A DNA stretch of 64,000 nt from contig MPNQ01000003.1 of the NCBI GenBank assembly GCA_002239105.1, forward strand, positions 62,001 through 126,000, read 5' to 3'. Every line of letters starts with the position of its first letter. Within the stretch, counting starts at the first letter, position 1. The notes under the pieces are model-generated. The model had not been told where the DNA came from and did no database searches. It worked only from the letters and a program-made list of their open reading frames with translations. Made by a program: the position numbers and the translations under genes. This document shows, piece after piece, positions 36,043 through 46,915 of the stretch. Origin of the DNA: a marine group bacterium Sva0996 bin134 (GTDB taxonomy: Bacteria > Actinomycetota > Acidimicrobiia > Acidimicrobiales > Bin134).

Positions 36043-36723
36043 TTAGGAGACGGGCTGCCCTGCTGGTTTGCTCGGGGGGTACAGGAAGCGAATCAATGCC
36101 ACCGCAGCCACCAGACCGACGATCTGCATCACGATGAACATGGGCGCCGACGACGGCTCGATGCCCGCGAAGGTGTCGGAGAACATTCGCCCCACGGTCA
36201 CCGCCGGGTTGGCGAAGCTGGTGGACGAGGTGAAGTAGTAGGCCCCGCCGATGTAGGCCGCCACTGCGCCAGCCACAAACCGGATGCGGTCGGTTCGCAC
36301 CAGTGCGAAGATCAGCGCCACCAGTCCAGCGGTAGCGATCACCTCGCCCAGCCACAGGTGGCCGGCCGAGCGGTCCTTAGTCGACCAGTCCACTGCGTCC
36401 AGGTCGAACATCAGGTTGGCCAGCACCGTACCTGCCACCGCGCCAGCAACCTGGGCGGCGATGTAGGGCGCGATGTGGCGGCGGGGAAAGCCCCCCAGCG
36501 CCCAGTCGGCCAGCGTCACCGCCGGATTGAAATGGGCCCCTGACACCGGGCCGAACATCAAGATGATGGCGAACAGCACCGCGGCGGTGGCCGCCGCATT
36601 CTGGAACAGCTGCAATCCCACATCGGTGGGCGACAGCCGCTCGGCCATGATGCCCGACCCCACCACGCCGATCAGCAGCAGCGCCGTGCCGACGGCTTCA
36701 GCCACCAACTTTCGCGTCAGCAT
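36043..36723 (-). CDS. MIP/aquaporin family channel
   Basis: A 226-residue protein with six membrane segments and two half-helices, HFNPAVT (N66) and FANPAVT (N172). The second NPA is followed by Val, not the Arg of classical aquaporins and GlpF, so the selectivity filter should be wider. SFANPAVTVGRMFSDTFAGI is typical of a bacterial aquaporin group that includes arsenite-permeable AqpS. Paired with the ROK kinase gene; no ars genes are nearby. An aquaglyceroporin-like role is likely, the solute open. Confidence 0.88.
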   Translation of the reverse strand: MLTRKLVAEAVGTALLLIGVVGSGIMAERLSPTDVGLQLFQNAAATAAVLFAIILMFGPVSGAHFNPAVTLADWALGGFPRRHIAPYIAAQVAGAVAGTVLANLMFDLDAVDWSTKDRSAGHLWLGEVIATAGLVALIFALVRTDRIRFVAGAVAAYIGGAYYFTSSTSFANPAVTVGRMFSDTFAGIEPSSAPMFIVMQIVGLVAAVALIRFLYPPSKPAGQPVS

Positions 36724-37004
36724 GCCTGGAACCTCATGACTACAGGATGGTCGGCGGAACTGTCATAGAGAAACTGGGAACCTCGGCAGGGTGCAGATGG
36801 AGGGGATTCACATGCACCCCGCCAAGGTTCAGTTTGACGCCGTGCCGGAGGGATTTAGCACCTGCGTCGTGTTGTTGGGGCTTTCACCACCGCACAAGAA
36901 GTTAGGTGGCCTTGTGAAACACACGAGTTACCCGACATTTCGCCCGGGTGGCAACCGGGTGAACATTGCCCTTCCGAGGCCGAGAATATGTACGCTCAGC
37001 GGCC
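36724..37004. other. Intergenic region between divergent genes, nothing recognised
   Basis: About 280 bp separating the MIP gene from the molybdenum hydroxylase large subunit. It must hold both promoters. GCCCGGGTGGCAACCGGGT near 36950 forms a small imperfect hairpin. I could not identify an operator, riboswitch or small gene. Confidence 0.4.
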
Positions 37005-39356
37005 ATGCGGTTCACCGGCGCCAGCGTCCCTCGGCGGGAGGACCCGCGCCTGCTAGCCGGTGCGGGGCGATTTGTGGACGACATCGATAGACCCGGCCTA
37101 CTGGAGGCTGCGTTTGTGCGCAGTCCGGTGGCCCATGGGCGGTTGATAGCGGTCGAGGCCGGCAATGCCAGGGCCACCGATGGCGTCGTGGCCGTGCTGG
37201 CCGCTGAGGATCTCGCCCAATACTGCTCGCCCATGGGCTGGGGAGCGACTGGTCCGCTGATCGTGCCCGCCCATCTCCCTCTGGCCGACGACCGGGTTCG
37301 TTTCGCCGGCGATCCGATTGCCGTGGTGATCGCCACCAGCCGGGCCGCTGCCGAAGACGGCGCCGATGCGGTGGAGGTCGACATCGACCCGCTTCCCCCG
37401 GTGATAAGTGCCGCTGCGGGGGGCGATGGCGCCGCCGTGTGGGATGAAGCCCCCGACAACGTGCTCTGGTCCGGCGAGGAGGTGTGGGGCGACCCCGACG
37501 CAGCGTTCGCCTCCGCCGCCCATGTCATCTCCGAGACGCTCACCCAGCACCGTCACACCTGCGTTCCCCTGGAGACCCGGGGCGGAGTAGCCGAATACGA
37601 CACATCCACCGGCAGCCTTCACTACGAGGTCTCCCACCAGAACCCCCACGCGCTGCGGGTGCATTTGGCCGCCATTCTGGGAATGCCCGCCGCCCGAATT
37701 CGGGTGACCTGCGACAGCATCGGTGGATCGTTCGGGCTGAAGTCCAATCCCACCCGGGAGGACGTGGCGGTGTGCGCCGCCGCCCGGCTGCTGGGCCGGC
37801 CGGTGCGCTGGGTGGAGGACCGGGCCGAGAACATGGTGGCCGGGGGCCATGCCCGCGAGGAACAAGTGAGGGTGGAGGCCGCGCTCGACGAGAACGGGGT
37901 GGTGATCGGGCTGCGAGCCGATCTGGTGATGGACCACGGGGCCTACCCGTTCTTGAATCTCCCGCTGTCGCTGTTCGCCAACATCATCAAGGTGCTGCTG
38001 CCCGGCACGCTGCGGGTGCGCCACTACCAGTTCCGCGGTTCGGTGGTGGCCACCAACAAGGCCTCGTTCGTGGCCTATCGGGGGCCGTGGGAGATCGAGT
38101 GCTGGGTGCGGGAGCGGCTCATGGACCTCATCGCCCGCCGGCTCGGCCTCGACCCCCTGGAGGTGCGCCGCCGCAACTACATGGGCGACGACCAGTTCCC
38201 CGGCACCATGCTCACCGGCCCCACCCTGGATTTCATAACCATCAACCAGACCCTCGATCGGGCCGTGGAACTGGCCGATTACCAGGGCTTTCGAACCGCC
38301 CAGGCCGAGGCCCGAGCCGAGGGGCGGCATCTGGGCATCGGCCTTTGCACCTACTTGGAGCCCGGCCCCGGCCCCACCGACTACGGCCAGGCGCTGGGCT
38401 TCACCTACGAGCAGCGCTCGATGCAACGGGCCCGGGTGAAGCTGGAGCCCGACGGCTCGGTGACGGTGTTCACCAGCCAGCAGCCCCATGGCCAGAGCCA
38501 CGAGACCACCCTGTCCCAAGTGGTGGCCGACGAGCTGGGGGTGGCCATCGACGATGTGCGGGTGGTGTGCGGCGACACCGACCAGGTGCCGTTCAACATG
38601 GTGGGCACCGGCGGGAGCCGGGCGGCCACCCTAGGGGCCGGTGCGGCCCAGGGTGCGGCCCGCGTCGTGCGCCACAAGCTGCTTGCGGTAGTGGCCGCCA
38701 TGCTGGAGGCCAATCCCGACGATCTGGAGATCGCCGACGGGGTGGTGGCCGTGCGGGGTTCGCCCGACCAAAACAAGACGGTGGCCGAAGTGGCCCGTCT
38801 GTCCTACATGGCCCCTTTCACCTTGGACGAGGCGCTGGGCGACGGGTTCGACGCATCGTTCGACTTCGGGACCCCGGCTGGCGGATGGACCCAGTCGACC
38901 CATGTCTGTTGGGTGGAACTGGACCCCGGCACCGGACTGGTGACCGTGCCCCGCTACCTGGTGGTGGAGGACTGCGGAGAGATGATCAACCCGGCAGTGG
39001 TGGAGGGCCAGATCCGGGGCGGGGTGGCCCAGGGAATCGGCAGCGTGCTGTTGGAGAAGATCGTCTACGACGACAGCGGGCAGTGCACCACATCCACCTT
39101 CATGGACTACCTGCTGCCCACCGCGGCCGAGATCCCCCGCATCGACATCGAGCACCTTGAGGGGCCCTCTCAGGGCGACGTCCCCTGGCGGGGGGTGGGC
39201 GAGGGCGGAGCAATCGGTTCTCCTGCCGCGGTGTGCAACGCCATCGAAGACGCCCTCGCCCCTTGGGGTGCCCAGATCACTGAGCAGTACCTCCCCCCCA
39301 GCCGGATCCTCCAGTTCATCTCCCCCGCCGCAGAGCCAAATGAAGCCGGACACTAA
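37005..39356 (+). CDS. Molybdopterin-binding large subunit, xanthine dehydrogenase/CoxL-like family (not form I CODH)
   Basis: A 783-residue hydroxylase large subunit beginning at MRFTGASVPRREDPRLLAG; an open frame upstream of that ATG lacks family sequence. Family landmarks are SIGGSFGLKSNP, QQPHGQSHETTLSQVVAD and GVGEGGAIGSPAAVCNA with the catalytic Glu. The active-site loop is VAYRGPWE, not AYRCSFR, so it lacks the copper-binding cysteine of form I CO dehydrogenase and should hydroxylate an organic (possibly heteroaromatic) substrate. No 2Fe-2S or FAD subunit gene is adjacent; a cupin and an Fe/2-oxoglutarate dioxygenase gene follow, the latter coupled to the cupin. Confidence 0.9.
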   Translation: MRFTGASVPRREDPRLLAGAGRFVDDIDRPGLLEAAFVRSPVAHGRLIAVEAGNARATDGVVAVLAAEDLAQYCSPMGWGATGPLIVPAHLPLADDRVRFAGDPIAVVIATSRAAAEDGADAVEVDIDPLPPVISAAAGGDGAAVWDEAPDNVLWSGEEVWGDPDAAFASAAHVISETLTQHRHTCVPLETRGGVAEYDTSTGSLHYEVSHQNPHALRVHLAAILGMPAARIRVTCDSIGGSFGLKSNPTREDVAVCAAARLLGRPVRWVEDRAENMVAGGHAREEQVRVEAALDENGVVIGLRADLVMDHGAYPFLNLPLSLFANIIKVLLPGTLRVRHYQFRGSVVATNKASFVAYRGPWEIECWVRERLMDLIARRLGLDPLEVRRRNYMGDDQFPGTMLTGPTLDFITINQTLDRAVELADYQGFRTAQAEARAEGRHLGIGLCTYLEPGPGPTDYGQALGFTYEQRSMQRARVKLEPDGSVTVFTSQQPHGQSHETTLSQVVADELGVAIDDVRVVCGDTDQVPFNMVGTGGSRAATLGAGAAQGAARVVRHKLLAVVAAMLEANPDDLEIADGVVAVRGSPDQNKTVAEVARLSYMAPFTLDEALGDGFDASFDFGTPAGGWTQSTHVCWVELDPGTGLVTVPRYLVVEDCGEMINPAVVEGQIRGGVAQGIGSVLLEKIVYDDSGQCTTSTFMDYLLPTAAEIPRIDIEHLEGPSQGDVPWRGVGEGGAIGSPAAVCNAIEDALAPWGAQITEQYLPPSRILQFISPAAEPNEAGH

Positions 39357-39366
39357 CGTTGGGTCT

Positions 39367-39840
39367 GTGAGCGAGAACCCCATTGGCGAACGGCGGCCGA
39401 TCCGCATTGCCGATGTCAAATGGGAGGACTTCACCGATCCCGGCGAGCCCGATCGGGAGCCGGGGCCGTTTGTGCGATGGCTGGTGGATCCGGCATCAGG
39501 CAATCAGGTCATGCACGTGAAATCGTGGGCGGGACGTAATGCGGCGGCCCACTGGCACCTGTCGGACACGGTGTATTTGGTGACCAAGGGGGAGTTCATC
39601 GTGGAGGGCGAGGAGCCCTACCGTGAAGGCGACCTCCGCTGGGTGAGGGGCGGGTTCGCTTACGGCCCGGAGCGGTCAGGCCCTGACGGCTGCGAGTATC
39701 TGTTCTTCAGCCTGGGCCCCTACGACAAGCTCGACCCCGACGAGCACCCGCCCCCGCTGGGCCGCTGGGACGACCCGTCCACCTGGGTGGAGGGGTACCC
39801 CCAAATTGAGCGGGCCAAGCTGATAGACAATCCCCGATGA
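39367..39840 (+). CDS. Cupin domain protein
   Basis: A 157-residue protein from a GTG start 10 bp after the large-subunit gene; the long frame upstream belongs to another phase of that gene. Cupin motif 1 is seen as AAAHWHLSDTVYLVTKGEF and motif 2 as GDLRWVRGGFAYGPE, with histidine ligands in HWH but a poorer second motif. It may be a metal-dependent isomerase/dioxygenase or a small-molecule sensor. Its last bases overlap the next gene (ATGA), coupling the two. Confidence 0.78.
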   Translation: MSENPIGERRPIRIADVKWEDFTDPGEPDREPGPFVRWLVDPASGNQVMHVKSWAGRNAAAHWHLSDTVYLVTKGEFIVEGEEPYREGDLRWVRGGFAYGPERSGPDGCEYLFFSLGPYDKLDPDEHPPPLGRWDDPSTWVEGYPQIERAKLIDNPR

Positions 39841-40694
39841 GCCTTCAGATAGCCCCGCTGGACGCCCCGCTAGGCGCTGAAGTGGCCGGGTTCGACTTTG
39901 CTGCCCCCTCAGACCCGGAGACCACCGCCCAACTGCGGGAGGCGGTAGACGAACACCTGCTCCTGTTGTTCCACAACTCAGAGCCCCCCACCCCCGCCCA
40001 GGTCACCGGCTTTTGTGAGTCGTTCGGCCCGCTGCGTCCCACGCTGGCCGACAAATCCCGCCTTCCCGGCTTCCCCGGCATCAACCGGGTGTCCAACGTG
40101 GATGTCGACGGGGTGGTCGGCACCGGGGGCAGCGATGTGGTCACCTACCACTCTGATCTCAGTTTCAACCCACCGCTCATCGAGTTCCTGTACTTGGACG
40201 CGATAGCCCTGCCGTCGTCAGGCGGGACAACCAAGTGGCTGAACCTGGTGGCCGCCTACAACGACCTGGACGACGACACCAAGGCTCGCGTCAATGATGT
40301 CGGGGTGGTCTACCGGCTGCGCGACGGGCTGGACTTTGGGGCGTACTTCAAGGCAACCGACGGCGACGCGCTGCTGGCCGACCAGACGTGCATCTCGCTG
40401 GTGCAGACCAACCCCCGCAATGGCCGCCGCAGCGTTTGGCCCAACACCGGCCCCGACTTCGCCGCCGACGTGGAGGGTCACAGCCCCGACGAAGGCGCCA
40501 GCCTGCTGGCAGAGCTATTCGCCCACTGCACCCAAGACCGCTACGTCTACGAGCACAACTGGAGCGTCGGCGAATCCGCCTTCTGGCTCAACACCCAGAC
40601 CATGCACCAGCGCGAGGCCTTCCCCCCCGACCAGGTTCGCGAGCTCCGCCACGTCAACATTCTCGGCCACACCGACCCCCGCCAAGTCGCTTAG
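39837..40694 (+). CDS. TauD/TfdA-family Fe(II)/2-oxoglutarate dioxygenase
   Basis: A 285-residue enzyme with the HxD iron-binding motif in TYHSDLSF (H105, D107) and the distal His in TMHQREAF (H257), with Arg residues in QVRELRH for 2-oxoglutarate. Length matches the family. It hydroxylates a small organic acid, sulfonate or similar; coupling to the cupin and proximity to a molybdenum hydroxylase suggest a joint degradation pathway for an aromatic or heterocyclic compound. Confidence 0.88.
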   Translation: MSLQIAPLDAPLGAEVAGFDFAAPSDPETTAQLREAVDEHLLLLFHNSEPPTPAQVTGFCESFGPLRPTLADKSRLPGFPGINRVSNVDVDGVVGTGGSDVVTYHSDLSFNPPLIEFLYLDAIALPSSGGTTKWLNLVAAYNDLDDDTKARVNDVGVVYRLRDGLDFGAYFKATDGDALLADQTCISLVQTNPRNGRRSVWPNTGPDFAADVEGHSPDEGASLLAELFAHCTQDRYVYEHNWSVGESAFWLNTQTMHQREAFPPDQVRELRHVNILGHTDPRQVA

Positions 40695-40777
40695 TTGACC
40701 GCTTCTTACTCGTTCGTGGCAGCATACGACCCGATTCGGCTGGGTTTCGCGGTCCATAACCAGCTAGCTCGACTGGT

Positions 40778-42703
<1,926 letters not shown>

Positions 42704-42791
42704 CCCCGCAACCACCACTGATTCGCCGCCGCCGACTTTCCCAATCTCTGGCGTGCATGAAACTAATGGATACCCATAGGCTCTCTCGCCT

Positions 42792-45068
42792 ATGCCTCCC
42801 ACGTTGTATCGAGACACGAATTACTCGCTGACCCATCTGATTGAAGAGATCAAGCATGGCGAGATTGCCCTCCCTGACATACAGCGCCCTTTTGTATGGT
42901 CTTCAGCGAAGGTTCGCGACCTGTTCGACTCTATGTACCGGGGATACCCGATTGGGACGTTGCTGTTCTGGGAGACCGGTGCCGATACCAGCACTCGCCA
43001 GGTCGGGGGAGGCGAGCGAGACAATGTGGCCAAACAACTCATTGTGGACGGCCAACAGCGTCTGACCTCCCTGTTCGCCGTACTCACCGGCCAGCGAGTA
43101 CTCACCAAGTCTTTTGAGAACCGCCATATCCAAATTGCTTTCCGGCCCTCAGACGAGGCATTTGAGGTGGCCGATGCAGCCATCCGAAGGGATCCTGAGT
43201 TCATTCCTGACATAGCCGAACTATGGAAGGACCGTTACCGATCAACAGTGCGGACCTTCTTGGCCAGGCTTGCCGAGAACCGAGGAGAACCGCTGGCCGA
43301 AGATGAAGAGGACCAACTCGAAGGCAGGATTGACCGGGTCCGTGACCTCAGGGACTTCCGCTTCCAGGTCATCCAACTCAATGCCAATGCCGACGAAGAG
43401 CAGGTAGCTGAGATTTTTGTGCGGATCAACTCCGAAGGGGTGCAACTCAACCAAGCGGATTTCATTCTTACGCTGATGTCTGTCCACTGGGAAAAGGGAC
43501 GCAAGGAACTTGAGCAATTCAGCCGACAAGCAGTGGACCCATCCGTTCACGGACCTTCACCCAAGAACACGTTCATCGATCCAAGCCCTGATCAACTCTT
43601 GCGAGCAAGCGTTGGTCTCGCCTTCCGCCGGGCCCGTCTGCAGCACGTCTACAGCATTCTTAGGGGCAAGGACCTCAACACAGGAGAAGTGTCATCTGAT
43701 AGGCGTGACGAGCAATTCGAACGGCTTCGCTTGGCTCAGGACGAGGTGTTGGACCTGACCAACTGGCATGAGTACCTCAAGTGCCTAACCCTTGCTGGCT
43801 TCCGCGGCCGTCGGATGATCACATCCGACACTGCCCTGATCTACTGCTACGTCCTTTGGCTCATCGGCCGTCGAGACTTTGTCATCGGTATCTCAACTCT
43901 TCGGTCCGTGATCGCCCGATGGTTCTTCATGGCTCATACGACTGGCCGATACACAGGGTCTAGTGAAACCGCCCTGGAAGCTGATCTTGCCCGGATCAAC
44001 TCACTAGACCCAAACAACGCAGAGGCTTTCTGTGACGAGCTTGACCGTCAGATTAGGGCCAACTTCACAAACGACTACTGGGAGGTGTCTCTTCCCACTC
44101 GTCTCGACAGCTCATCGGCCAAATCCCCTGCTCTCTGTTCCTATTGGGCTGCTCTGAACGTGCTCGATGCCGAATTGCTATTCAGCAACCTCACTATTAG
44201 AGACATGCTGAAACCCGACGGAAGTGCGCCCCGCTCGGTCGAACGCCATCACCTGTTCCCCAAGGCCCATCTGAATGCCAGAGGCATCACAGATACTCGA
44301 CAAGTCAATGCCATCGCCAACATGGCGTTCTTGGACTGGCCAGAGAACGCCGGCATAGGCGCCGATGACCCCGCTGAGTACTGGCCTGCAATGTCGAGCC
44401 GCCTGACGCCTGATCAGCGCCAACAGCAAATCGAATGGCACGCACTGCCTATCGGCTGGGAACAACTCGACTACTCGGATTTCTTGGAAAAACGCCGAGC
44501 ACTGATGGCCAGGGTGGCTCGAAATGGCTTCGAGCGGCTTTGGAATGACGACAGCATCGATCACTCAACCTCGACACTGGGTGACTTACTGGACGCTGGT
44601 GAATCTCAAACTGTCGAATTCAAATCCACAGCCCGCTGGAACCTGCACTCTAGTCAGCAGGACAAAAGGATGGAGCATGTCGTCACCAAGACAGTTTGTG
44701 GGTTCCTCAATGCAGAGGGAGGAAAACTTCTCATTGGAGTGGACGACAACGGGAATGTGATCGGTTTGGATCACGACATGAAGACTTTGGGCAGCAAGGC
44801 AAACCGAGATGGCTACGAATTATTCCTACGCCAGCATCTGGACAACGCCCTGTCTACGCCAACTGCTGCGACGGTGCGACTCGACTTTGAGAAATACGCT
44901 GGCAAAGATGCGTGCGTCGTTACGGTCTCAGCCTCCGGCAAGCCGGTTTTTGCCAGGGCAGTTGAAGGAGGAGGGCCGCCATCCGAGTTTTGGGTCCGCA
45001 TCGGCAACGCCACCAAACAACTTCATGGCGACGACATGATGGGATACCAAGACGATCACTGGGGCTAG
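42792..45068 (+). CDS. DUF262 / HNH (DUF1524-like) / AlbA_2 (Schlafen-like) fusion protein
   Basis: A 758-residue putative defence protein. The N-terminal DUF262 domain has the ParB-like motif IVDGQQRLTSL at 84-94, as in the GmrS half of type IV GmrSD enzymes. ERHHLFPKAHL near 484-494 is the HNH-type nuclease motif of the GmrD/DUF1524 half. The C-terminal 150 residues begin with ESQTVEFKSTARWN (about 604) and VCGFLNAEGGKLLIGVDDNGNVIGL, an AlbA_2 domain of the kind found in Schlafen-like regulators. GmrSD proteins cut DNA carrying modified (glucosylated) cytosines using NTP hydrolysis. The AlbA_2 addition could bind nucleic acid or regulate activity. It stands alone after an 88-bp gap. Confidence 0.87.
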   Translation: MPPTLYRDTNYSLTHLIEEIKHGEIALPDIQRPFVWSSAKVRDLFDSMYRGYPIGTLLFWETGADTSTRQVGGGERDNVAKQLIVDGQQRLTSLFAVLTGQRVLTKSFENRHIQIAFRPSDEAFEVADAAIRRDPEFIPDIAELWKDRYRSTVRTFLARLAENRGEPLAEDEEDQLEGRIDRVRDLRDFRFQVIQLNANADEEQVAEIFVRINSEGVQLNQADFILTLMSVHWEKGRKELEQFSRQAVDPSVHGPSPKNTFIDPSPDQLLRASVGLAFRRARLQHVYSILRGKDLNTGEVSSDRRDEQFERLRLAQDEVLDLTNWHEYLKCLTLAGFRGRRMITSDTALIYCYVLWLIGRRDFVIGISTLRSVIARWFFMAHTTGRYTGSSETALEADLARINSLDPNNAEAFCDELDRQIRANFTNDYWEVSLPTRLDSSSAKSPALCSYWAALNVLDAELLFSNLTIRDMLKPDGSAPRSVERHHLFPKAHLNARGITDTRQVNAIANMAFLDWPENAGIGADDPAEYWPAMSSRLTPDQRQQQIEWHALPIGWEQLDYSDFLEKRRALMARVARNGFERLWNDDSIDHSTSTLGDLLDAGESQTVEFKSTARWNLHSSQQDKRMEHVVTKTVCGFLNAEGGKLLIGVDDNGNVIGLDHDMKTLGSKANRDGYELFLRQHLDNALSTPTAATVRLDFEKYAGKDACVVTVSASGKPVFARAVEGGGPPSEFWVRIGNATKQLHGDDMMGYQDDHWG

Positions 45069-45106
45069 TTGTAGGTCAGGTGTTGATCAATCGAAAGCTG
45101 CATTGA

Positions 45107-45540
45107 TGGGGGCGACCAATCGATCCACCGCCCCCATCAGCATGGCCATCGCCCACGACCCCGACGGCTGCCACTCCGGCCTCCGCCTCTTCGAGCCGAG
45201 GATGACCGACTCGTGGGTCAGATTGTTCGCCGAGGCCACCAAGAGGGCTGCTTCCACCACCAATCACACCATCAATCAAATCAACCACTCCCCTGCCAAT
45301 GGGAGGAAGCAACTGCCGGGCTGTGAGCCGACCACTCCGCGCGAGCCCTGTTCCCCTACCTACCCGCCCAACCCATCCTCAGCCCCGGGGACTTCACCGA
45401 GTTGTTCGGCGTCAGCGAGTGAACTGCCCGCAACGATCTTGCCGCCCTCGTCACTTGAGAAGTCCTCTCCACCCACCTACGTCAAGATCACCAGATCAGG
45501 CCGCAGCCGCCATTGGTTCTCTGCCTCGTGTCTACTGAAT
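45107..45540 (+). pseudogene. Decayed Fic-family gene remnant
   Basis: In one frame SWVRLFAEATKRAA (about 45211-45255) resembles the helix after the Fic core. In another frame, RALFPYLPAQPILSPGDFTELFGVSE then TGA (45420) then TARNDLAAL resembles the C-terminal winged-HTH of Fic proteins, where SERTARRDLAAL is common; the TGA thus replaces a CGA Arg codon. A second in-frame TGA occurs at 45456. Loss of the Fic catalytic core, one frame change and two stops indicate a dead fragment. Bases 45069-45610 otherwise contain no gene I can support. Confidence 0.42.
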
Positions 45541-45610
45541 CTCTAGAATCTATGCTAGCTTTTCCCTTGGCAACACAACATTTTACTAACTCCGAAAAGG
45601 ACTGACGATT

Positions 45611-46861
45611 GTGGCAAAGACTGGACTAAAGTCAGCCTTATTTCTAGATTTTGACAACGTATATATTGGCCTGAATGAACTGGACTCTCAGCAGGCTGCT
45701 GAGATGGCTGAGGAACCTTGGCAATGGTTACGACGTCTCTTAGAGCATGCAGGAAGCCAGGTCAAGAGAGATGTATTGGTTAGGCGCGCCTACCTTAATC
45801 CATCGGGACGAGTTTCAAACCGTGAAGGAACATGGACATACTTCTCAAGTATTCGTCCAAGACTCACTCGATCTGGATTCGAAGTTATTGACTGTCCCTC
45901 GCTAACAGCCGCTGGGAAGAACGCAGCAGATATCCGTATGGTCATGGATGTATTATTCTATATGTCCAAGGATACCAAATACGACGAGTTCATAATCGCG
46001 TCAAGTGATGCTGATTTTACGCCATTGCTGTACCACTTGCGCGCCGACAATCGTCGAACAGTTATTGTAGCAGCCGGTCAAACATCCACTGCGTACAGAG
46101 AAGTTGCCGACGCCGTCATTGACATTGGAGTCCTTCTTGAAGCAGGAACATTATCCCATTCCAACCAAAAGGAAGTTCTTGAAGAGATTTCAATGAACGC
46201 CGAAACTGCATCACATACTGCCAAAAGCATGAGTGACGATGCTCTTGTGGTTGCTGATGAAGCTCTTTCATATATTCAAGCTCGAGATGAGCCTGTGCTT
46301 CTCGCACCATTCGCTCAAGAATTGTTGATCGAATTTGAACTCTCGGAAGACTCAGATGGATGGTTTGGTCACAGGACGTTTAGCAAATTTCTACAGTCGA
46401 TTAACCCTAACCTACAGATAACAGGACATTATGTCTGGGATAAACGGCGCCATCGTGATCCAGCAGAGCAAAACATTGAACTTCCAGATTCGATTCAACG
46501 AATCTGCAAAATCACCGATCTCCCTAGACTGGAGAAGCATGAATGGAACGCTATCTTTGCTGTGTTAGCCCGCTATTCGAGTACAAAGAACTTTAACCTT
46601 ACGGAATGTACAGCCTGGTGCCGCGACGAGCTAGACGGTGAGGGGATCAAGATAGGCAGAGCTCAGATCAGCTATGTGGTGAGGAGTGCGCTGCATGGCG
46701 ACCAACCATTGAATATGATGCCTGCGCCAACATTGGAGCAGATCCGCAGTGCAGTAGCACGAGCCACTATTGCGAGAACGCGCGCTGCTAACCCGAATCT
46801 TTCAGACGAAGAGGAAAATGAGTTTCGTGAGTGGCTAGGCGAGAACAGGCTCTCGGCTTAG
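45611..46861 (+). CDS. NYN (PIN-like) RNase domain protein with C-terminal LOTUS/OST-HTH-like regions
   Basis: A 416-residue protein from a GTG start with AAAAGGAC upstream. The NYN domain covers about 8-180, with FLDFDNVYIGL (D13, D15), NAADIRMVMDV (D107, D113) and ASSDADFTPL (D133, D135) giving the acidic nuclease centre. From about 205, VVADEALSYIQ to HYVWDKRRHR looks like an OST-HTH/LOTUS winged helix that binds RNA, and a further helical segment after 300 may be a second one. NYN-LOTUS (LabA/DUF88-like) proteins are predicted RNA-processing or RNA-silencing factors. The gene is AT-richer than its neighbours. Confidence 0.82.
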   Translation: MAKTGLKSALFLDFDNVYIGLNELDSQQAAEMAEEPWQWLRRLLEHAGSQVKRDVLVRRAYLNPSGRVSNREGTWTYFSSIRPRLTRSGFEVIDCPSLTAAGKNAADIRMVMDVLFYMSKDTKYDEFIIASSDADFTPLLYHLRADNRRTVIVAAGQTSTAYREVADAVIDIGVLLEAGTLSHSNQKEVLEEISMNAETASHTAKSMSDDALVVADEALSYIQARDEPVLLAPFAQELLIEFELSEDSDGWFGHRTFSKFLQSINPNLQITGHYVWDKRRHRDPAEQNIELPDSIQRICKITDLPRLEKHEWNAIFAVLARYSSTKNFNLTECTAWCRDELDGEGIKIGRAQISYVVRSALHGDQPLNMMPAPTLEQIRSAVARATIARTRAANPNLSDEEENEFREWLGENRLSA

Positions 46862-46915
46862 CTCTAGAGCCCATTGGGAGGGACACCACCGGTGCTAAAA
46901 GTTGGTCAACCAGCA

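Noticed and set aside
37098..38519. A 473-residue minus-strand open frame
   Set aside because: Antisense shadow of the molybdenum hydroxylase large subunit; His/Gly/Gln-rich with no motif.
45420..45422. TGA in the Fic-like remnant as another selenocysteine codon
   Set aside because: The homologous position is normally Arg, there is a second in-frame TGA 36 bp later and a frame change before it, so decay explains it better.
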